DNA of 47,510 nt from contig JAGPDF010000008.1 of the NCBI GenBank assembly GCA_018057705.1, forward strand, positions 1 through 47,510, given 5' to 3'. The first letter of the stretch is position 1; every line of letters starts with the position of its first letter. Below, piece after piece: positions 43,142 through 47,510 of the stretch. Origin of the DNA: Thermoanaerobaculia bacterium (lineage in GTDB: Bacteria > Acidobacteriota > Thermoanaerobaculia > Multivoradales > JAGPDF01). The notes under the pieces were generated by a model. The model saw only the letters and a program-made list of their open reading frames with translations. It had not been told where the DNA came from and made no database searches. Both the position numbers and the translations under genes were made by a program.

Positions 43142-44475
43142 CCTGCGGCTGCGGACTCGTTGCCGAACACCACACCGATGCTGCGCAGGAACGGGAACGG
43201 CGGCTCGCCGCCGATGAGCACGAAGACGTAGTCGTTGGCGATCGCGATCTCGCCCTGGGCGGTGCGCAGGCGGACCTCCCCGTCTCCGATCTCGAGGACT
43301 TCCGAGCCGAGGAGAGGGCGGATCTTGCCGCGCCGGACCAGCTTGTCGAGGGTCTCGAGGTTCTTCGCCTTGACTCGGTCGAACGCCTGGCCGCGATAGG
43401 AGAGGGTGAGCTCGTTGCCGGCCTGCCGGGCGAGGCCCATCGCAGCCTCGATCGCGCTGTCGCCGCCACCGACGCAGAGGATCTTCTTGCCGCGGTATTC
43501 CTCGGCGTCGCGCACCTGATACATCACTTTCGAAAGCGCCTCGCCGCGGACTCCCAGCTTTCGCGGCGTTCCCCGGCGTCCGAGGGCCAGCAGCACGCGG
43601 CGGGCGCGCCAGGCGTTGGAGGCGGTGAGGATGTGAAAGAGACCTCCCTCCGGAATGACCTGCAGCACCTTCTGGCCGAACCGAACTTCGAGCCGGTGCT
43701 TCTCCAGCAGACCGCGGAAGAGCTCGAGCAGCTCCTCCTTGCTGTACTCCGACTTGCGCAACGGGCCGTAGATCGGCAGCTCGACCTCTTCCGTATGGGT
43801 GAGCTTGCGGCGCGGAAAGTTGTAGATCGTCCCGCCGAGGTCGCTCTGCTGCTCGAAGACGGCGTAGCGCAGGCGGCTCTCGACCGCAGTGAGGGCGGCG
43901 GCCAGTCCCGCCGGGCCGGCGCCGATGATCGCGACGTCGAGAAGCTCCGGGTCCCTGGAATCGACCACGGCGAGCTCCGCGGCGATGGCCCGCACCGTCT
44001 CCCTGCCCTGACGAACCGCGTTGCGGATCAGAGCGAGGCCCGCGAGCTCGCCGGCGACGTAGACCCCAGGGACGTTGGTCTCGCGGCGATCGGTCATCCA
44101 CGGGACGTCGGCCCGGCCGCGCAGGTCGCCGAGTGAGATCTCGATCGCCTGCACCGGGCAGGCCTTGGCGCAGGCGGCGATGCCGATGCAGCGATTGCCC
44201 TGCACAGCGACCGCCAGCCCGCCCACGATACCCAGGACCTTCTCCGGACAGGCCGCGACGCAGCCGCCGCAACCGATGCAGACCGCAGGGTCGATATAGG
44301 GGAAGGCGCCCATCGGCTGCACCGGCCCGCGGCCCTCTGTGGCTCGGGCGCGCTCGTGGTCGCGCCGGTTGCGACGGCGGAAGGAGATCAGGTAGCCGAG
44401 CACGATCGCCAACACGACGGCGAGGGCAAGGCTCCAGATCAGGGTCTCGGTGAGCGGGGCGGCCGGGGGGGTCAC
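43138..44475 (-). CDS. Membrane-anchored ferredoxin-flavoprotein (TrxR-like FAD/NAD oxidoreductase)
   Basis: A 445-aa protein with a membrane helix (about 10-30), a ferredoxin domain, and a thioredoxin-reductase-like flavoprotein domain. The first cluster motif is complete (C66, C69, C72, C76), the second lacks one cysteine (C96, I99, C102, C106). TNVPGVYVAGELAGLALIRN, normally at the end of such reductases, comes before the FAD motif VAIIGAGPAGLAAAL (about 181); CVGGGDSAIEAAMGLA binds NAD(P)H. This order I recall from related deltaproteobacterial proteins. It likely passes electrons between NAD(P)H and the cytochrome genes in the same operon. GTG overlaps the 20-heme cytochrome stop (GTGA). 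Its stop codon lies inside the MITE-like element, so the last residues may be altered. Confidence 0.82.
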   Translation of the reverse strand: MTPPAAPLTETLIWSLALAVVLAIVLGYLISFRRRNRRDHERARATEGRGPVQPMGAFPYIDPAVCIGCGGCVAACPEKVLGIVGGLAVAVQGNRCIGIAACAKACPVQAIEISLGDLRGRADVPWMTDRRETNVPGVYVAGELAGLALIRNAVRQGRETVRAIAAELAVVDSRDPELLDVAIIGAGPAGLAAALTAVESRLRYAVFEQQSDLGGTIYNFPRRKLTHTEEVELPIYGPLRKSEYSKEELLELFRGLLEKHRLEVRFGQKVLQVIPEGGLFHILTASNAWRARRVLLALGRRGTPRKLGVRGEALSKVMYQVRDAEEYRGKKILCVGGGDSAIEAAMGLARQAGNELTLSYRGQAFDRVKAKNLETLDKLVRRGKIRPLLGSEVLEIGDGEVRLRTAQGEIAIANDYVFVLIGGEPPFPFLRSIGVVFGNESAAAG

Positions 44476-46292
44476 AACGGTTGGATGGTCGACTTGTGGC
44501 AGTCGGTGCAGGCGCTTCCGAGCGGCTTCAGGCGCAGGACCTCCTTGCCGGCGGCGCGCTCCCGGAAGTGGCAGCCGATGCAGGCCACCGCGCGGTGCGC
44601 ACCCTCGAGGCGATAGGTCGAGTCCCGATTGTGGTCGAATCGTGACGGTCCCCAGCTCGTGTCGCTGTGGCACTTTTCGCAGCTGGTGCCGACCTGTGCG
44701 AGATGAGGATCGGCGTGGCAACCCGTGCACTGGAGCGGCGCCCCGGCGAGGCGGACGGCGCGGGGCGTCGCCCAGGCGCGCGCCGAAGGCGGCGCCAGGC
44801 CGCCATCGGCCTGCGTCTTGTGGCAGCCGAGGCAGGCGACCTTGAGATGCAACCCGGCGACCGGGAACCTCGTCACGCTGTGGTCGAAGCGGATCGCGCG
44901 CCAGTCGGTGAGGGCATGACAGGCGAGGCAGCCCTCCGTCCCCAGGTACCTACCCGTATCCCCGGCGTGCGGATCGCGATGGCAGTCCGCGCAGTCCGAT
45001 TTCGGGAAACGGAACTGGGTGATGGCCGGGGGTCCGGCGGCCTTGGGCGCGGGCGCGACCCGGACGAGAGCGATGCCGGCGCGTTCGAGCTCCGTGGGGG
45101 GCAGGGTGCGATGGCAGGTGGCGCACTTCGTCGTGCGATGGCTCCCCAGCAGCGGGTAGGAGGTGGCCTCGTGCAGGGCGACGGTGTAGGTCGAGGGGCG
45201 GAAACCGGAGGTCGTGTGGCACTCGCCGCACTCTCCGCCGCTCTTGCGCAGGGCGAGCTGGCCGGCGTGCGCGTCCGCGTGGCAGGAGGCACAGCGCTCG
45301 AAGCCGGCAATCTGCCTCGGCTTGCCGGGCAGGTGGCAGTCCAGGCAGTCGGTCGCCTGGTGCTTGCCGGTGAGCGGATAGCGGGTGCGGGCGTGGTCGA
45401 AGTTGGCGCGCTGGATCCGCTTCCAGTCGTCCGCCGTATGGCAGGTCTCGCACTTGCCGCCGAAGCGTCCCTGGTGCGGGTCCTTGTGGCAGCCGGCGCA
45501 GGTCGTCGGGACACCGCGAAAGTGCACATTCGGCGGCTCACTGCCGGGGCTCGCCGGGGTCGCCAGGAGCGGCGCGGACCCCGCGGCCCCTGCGCCACCT
45601 TCGGCCCCTCCTGTCGCCCCGGGGTGGCAGCGCGCGCAGGCGACCTTCTCGTGGGCGAGGGTGAGCGGGAACTTCGACGTGTCGTGGTCGAAGAGCTCGG
45701 CGGGCCGGAACTTTTTCAGCCCGTGACAGCTCGCGCAGTCGGCCGTGCCGAACTGGCCGCGATGGGCGTCCTGGTGGCAGCCCGCGCAGCGCGTCCCGAG
45801 CCCGAGATAGGTGCGGCCGAGATCGACTCCTTTCGCGAGCAGCGGCGCCGGGTCGGCGATCGACTCTTTGCGATGGCAGGCGCGGCACTCGAGGGGCGCG
45901 TGGGCGCCCTGCAGGGTGTAGCCGGCGAGCGCATGGTCGAACGCCTTCTGGCCGGCCTTGCCCCAGTAGACGAGCTCGAAGTCGCGTCCCTGATGCTCGA
46001 TGTGACAGTGCTCGCAATCGCCGTAGTCCGGCCGTGAGTGGAGCCCCAAGCCGGCGGCGATGCGCTCTCGGATCGGTGTGTGGCAGGTGAGGCAGAGCTC
46101 ACGGTCGACGCCGCGATTGGCGCTGTGGCAGTTGAGGCAGCCGTCGCTGCCGTCGAACTTCGCATGCGCACGGCTCAGCTCGCCGGGCGAGATCTGACCG
46201 CGCGCCGCCTCCGGCGAGAGGAGGGCGCACCACATGCCGGCGAGGACCCCGGCGCTGGCCAGGATGCGCCGCGATGCCCGGCCGCGCTTCAG
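44472..46292 (-). CDS. Periplasmic 20-heme c-type cytochrome
   Basis: A 606-aa protein (from CTG 46292) with 20 CxxCH heme-binding motifs, first CLNCH, last CTDCH. Many lie in a repeating module: CxxCHxDPH..G, then CxxCH, then FDH..T.(F/Y)PL.G.H..V.CxxCH, like cytochrome c3/c7 modules, suited to long-range electron transfer across the periplasm or to the outside. ATG 46235 would leave only a short hydrophobic start; CTG 46292, in frame and overlapping the stop of the cytochrome b gene (CTGA), gives MKRGRASRRILASAGVLAGMWCALLSPEAARG, a complete signal peptide, with no ATG, GTG or TTG in between. The next gene overlaps its stop by 4 nt. Confidence 0.93.
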   Translation of the reverse strand: MKRGRASRRILASAGVLAGMWCALLSPEAARGQISPGELSRAHAKFDGSDGCLNCHSANRGVDRELCLTCHTPIRERIAAGLGLHSRPDYGDCEHCHIEHQGRDFELVYWGKAGQKAFDHALAGYTLQGAHAPLECRACHRKESIADPAPLLAKGVDLGRTYLGLGTRCAGCHQDAHRGQFGTADCASCHGLKKFRPAELFDHDTSKFPLTLAHEKVACARCHPGATGGAEGGAGAAGSAPLLATPASPGSEPPNVHFRGVPTTCAGCHKDPHQGRFGGKCETCHTADDWKRIQRANFDHARTRYPLTGKHQATDCLDCHLPGKPRQIAGFERCASCHADAHAGQLALRKSGGECGECHTTSGFRPSTYTVALHEATSYPLLGSHRTTKCATCHRTLPPTELERAGIALVRVAPAPKAAGPPAITQFRFPKSDCADCHRDPHAGDTGRYLGTEGCLACHALTDWRAIRFDHSVTRFPVAGLHLKVACLGCHKTQADGGLAPPSARAWATPRAVRLAGAPLQCTGCHADPHLAQVGTSCEKCHSDTSWGPSRFDHNRDSTYRLEGAHRAVACIGCHFRERAAGKEVLRLKPLGSACTDCHKSTIQPL

Positions 46293-47158
46293 CGCCCGAT
46301 CCCCGCGTAGCCGGTCATCCAGGCGACACCGATGTGCACCACCATGAAGAGGTACATGACGACGGCGAACGGCTTGTGGAAGACATGCCAGTAGTGGAAG
46401 AGCTCGCGCACGCGCTGCCAGAGCAGGATCCGGCGGTGCAGGCGCACCTTGTGGCTCGCGAGGAGCTCGAACCGGCGGCGCAGACGGCGATCGACCGCCG
46501 GAAAGTCGCGCCGGAAACGGCGCAGCCTGAAGCGCAGCGCCAACGAATCGTAGGGAAACCGCACGACCATGCCCAGGAGCGACTCTTTGTCGCCGGTACC
46601 GATCGCCGCCACGGCATCGAGCTGGCGAATCGCATCGGCGTCGAGCCCGACTTCGTCCATCAACTGGCGGGCGAGCTCCTGATCGAGCTTTTCTACGTCG
46701 GCCAGCGACAGCTCGTCACCGGCGAGGGAGTGCGGAATCTGGCGGTAGAGGTAGCGCCCGGCGACGCCGCTCGTGGCGACCGCCACCATCGACCAGAAGG
46801 AGAGCGCGACGAGGCCCTGCACTTTGAAGGAGCTGTGGAGGAGGATGAAAAGGGGACCGCAGAGGCCGAGCAGAATGTGAAAGTCGAGCCAGTCGCTGAC
46901 CGGTCCCAGACGGCGCAGGAGGGCGAAGCGTTTGCGCACCGAATAGAGCAGCATCACGACCATCATCGTCGCGCCGATGATGCCGAAGGCGAGGCCCCAT
47001 GAGCCCCCCGGCTTGAGTTGCCAGTAGAGCGGGTGACGCGCCCGCTCGGCGAGCGGCGTCAGGTAGTAGGGCAGTCCGCGCGCCGCGAACCAGGCGAGGC
47101 TGCCCAGGAACAGCACGTAGAGGCTCGCGAGCACGAGCCTCTGCGGTGCCCGCTTCAC
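46289..47158 (-). CDS. Di-heme b-type cytochrome membrane subunit
   Basis: A 289-aa membrane protein with about five transmembrane helices (about 8-26, 56-74, 92-112, 115-135, 262-282) and a charged cytoplasmic region of about 120 residues between the fourth and fifth. Histidine pairs H94/H108 and H261/H275 are each 14 apart within helices, the spacing expected for two b hemes. Such subunits take electrons from or give them to menaquinol. GTG overlaps the upstream CcmI-like gene (GTGA) and its stop overlaps the 20-heme cytochrome start. I do not recognise a named family. Confidence 0.78.
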   Translation of the reverse strand: MKRAPQRLVLASLYVLFLGSLAWFAARGLPYYLTPLAERARHPLYWQLKPGGSWGLAFGIIGATMMVVMLLYSVRKRFALLRRLGPVSDWLDFHILLGLCGPLFILLHSSFKVQGLVALSFWSMVAVATSGVAGRYLYRQIPHSLAGDELSLADVEKLDQELARQLMDEVGLDADAIRQLDAVAAIGTGDKESLLGMVVRFPYDSLALRFRLRRFRRDFPAVDRRLRRRFELLASHKVRLHRRILLWQRVRELFHYWHVFHKPFAVVMYLFMVVHIGVAWMTGYAGIGR

Positions 47159-47510
47159 TTCGCTCCGGACTCCAGAGTGATGTGGACCGGCGTGCCGGAG
47201 TGCGCCTCGACCGCAGCCACGAGATCGCCGGGCTCCTTGGTCGAGGCGTTGCCGTCGCCGTCGAGGCTGACCGAGAGTTTGCCCTCGAGCGGCAGGGGCT
47301 GTCCCATCATGCTGTCGGAAGCGGAGAGCGTCAGATCGAGCGGGAAGGCCGGATTCACGAGGCGCTTCACGGCCGAAGGCGGCCCCGGAGCTGCGCCGCG
47401 CAGAGCGAGGAAGAGCGTCGCCGGACTGCCGTCCGCACCGCGCGGCGCGACCGTCCCCGGCGCGAGCTCGATGTGGACGCGATAGGAACCGCCGCTCTCG
47501 GCGCCGGCGG
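47155..47510 (-). CDS. CcmI/CycH-like C-terminal periplasmic domain, 5' part outside the window
   Basis: Only the C-terminal 117 residues are inside the window. LFLALRGAAPGPPSAVKRL, FPLDLTLSASDSMMGQ and KLSVSLDGDGNAST..PGDLVA match the beta-sandwich at the end of CcmI/CycH, the cytochrome c maturation factor that presents apocytochrome to the heme lyase. That job fits the 20-heme cytochrome encoded in the same operon. The frame is open to the window edge, so an internal GTG (47370) is not the start. It overlaps the cytochrome b gene by 4 nt. Confidence 0.65.
   Translation of the reverse strand, partial: AGAESGGSYRVHIELAPGTVAPRGADGSPATLFLALRGAAPGPPSAVKRLVNPAFPLDLTLSASDSMMGQPLPLEGKLSVSLDGDGNASTKEPGDLVAAVEAHSGTPVHITLESGAK

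Overview
The window is high-GC bacterial DNA with densely packed genes on both strands. It contains no rRNA or tRNA gene that I can see, no CRISPR array, and no gap above about 250 bases without a gene or a recognisable repeat. The gene mix points to a diderm, menaquinone-using bacterium, most likely Acidobacteriota (perhaps the Thermoanaerobaculia side). The evidence is a TIGR02999-type ECF sigma factor paired with a TPR-bearing Ser/Thr kinase, futalosine-pathway mqnD, a FadL-type outer-membrane protein, large multiheme cytochromes and several secreted proteins. The phylum is inferred from gene content, not shown.

Layout: 1-1600 thiol-redox genes (DsbD-alpha-like, thioredoxin-like); 1661-5920 aminotransferase, secreted M2 (ACE-like) peptidase, M50 site-2-type protease with CBS domains; 5930-10785 a REP-associated transposase (RAYT), three clusters of its presumed REP targets, a kinase/sigma-factor pair and an SRAP protein; 10903-18939 three secreted enzymes or structural proteins sharing a C-terminal tail, a GT2 glycosyltransferase and an aconitase-family enzyme with swivel-first domain order; 19096-28847 FadL porin, MscS channel, STAS protein, asparaginase, FAD oxidase, Ddl and a DUF3142/solenoid pair; 28925-32045 a secreted beta-rich protein behind an operator-like palindrome, then mqnD and a HAD phosphatase; 32039-41660 housekeeping (M1 aminopeptidase, cdd, SpoIIE-type phosphatase, sucCD, peroxiredoxin, ndk); 42035-42924 an exported RNase A-fold toxin with a CdiI-like immunity gene; 42936-43141 a palindromic MITE-like element; 43138-47510 a tight electron-transfer operon (CcmI-like C-terminus, di-heme cytochrome b, 20-heme cytochrome c, ferredoxin-flavoprotein).

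Four signals run across genes. (1) Ten genes without a Shine-Dalgarno sequence carry a GnTAnnnT-like -10 element 6-9 nt before the start codon, as expected for leaderless mRNAs. (2) Several proteins are complete only if translation starts at CTG, twice in a CTGA stop/start overlap. (3) Three secreted proteins end in the same tail (F-x-D-G ... W-S-x3-P at the C-terminus). (4) Several families of palindromic repeats sit at gene borders; the MITE-like one supplies a stop codon on one side and half of a -10 box on the other.

The best candidates for something new are the stand-alone RNase A-type toxin/immunity pair next to the MITE, the shared C-terminal tail, the CTG starts, and the four-gene multiheme electron-transfer operon.
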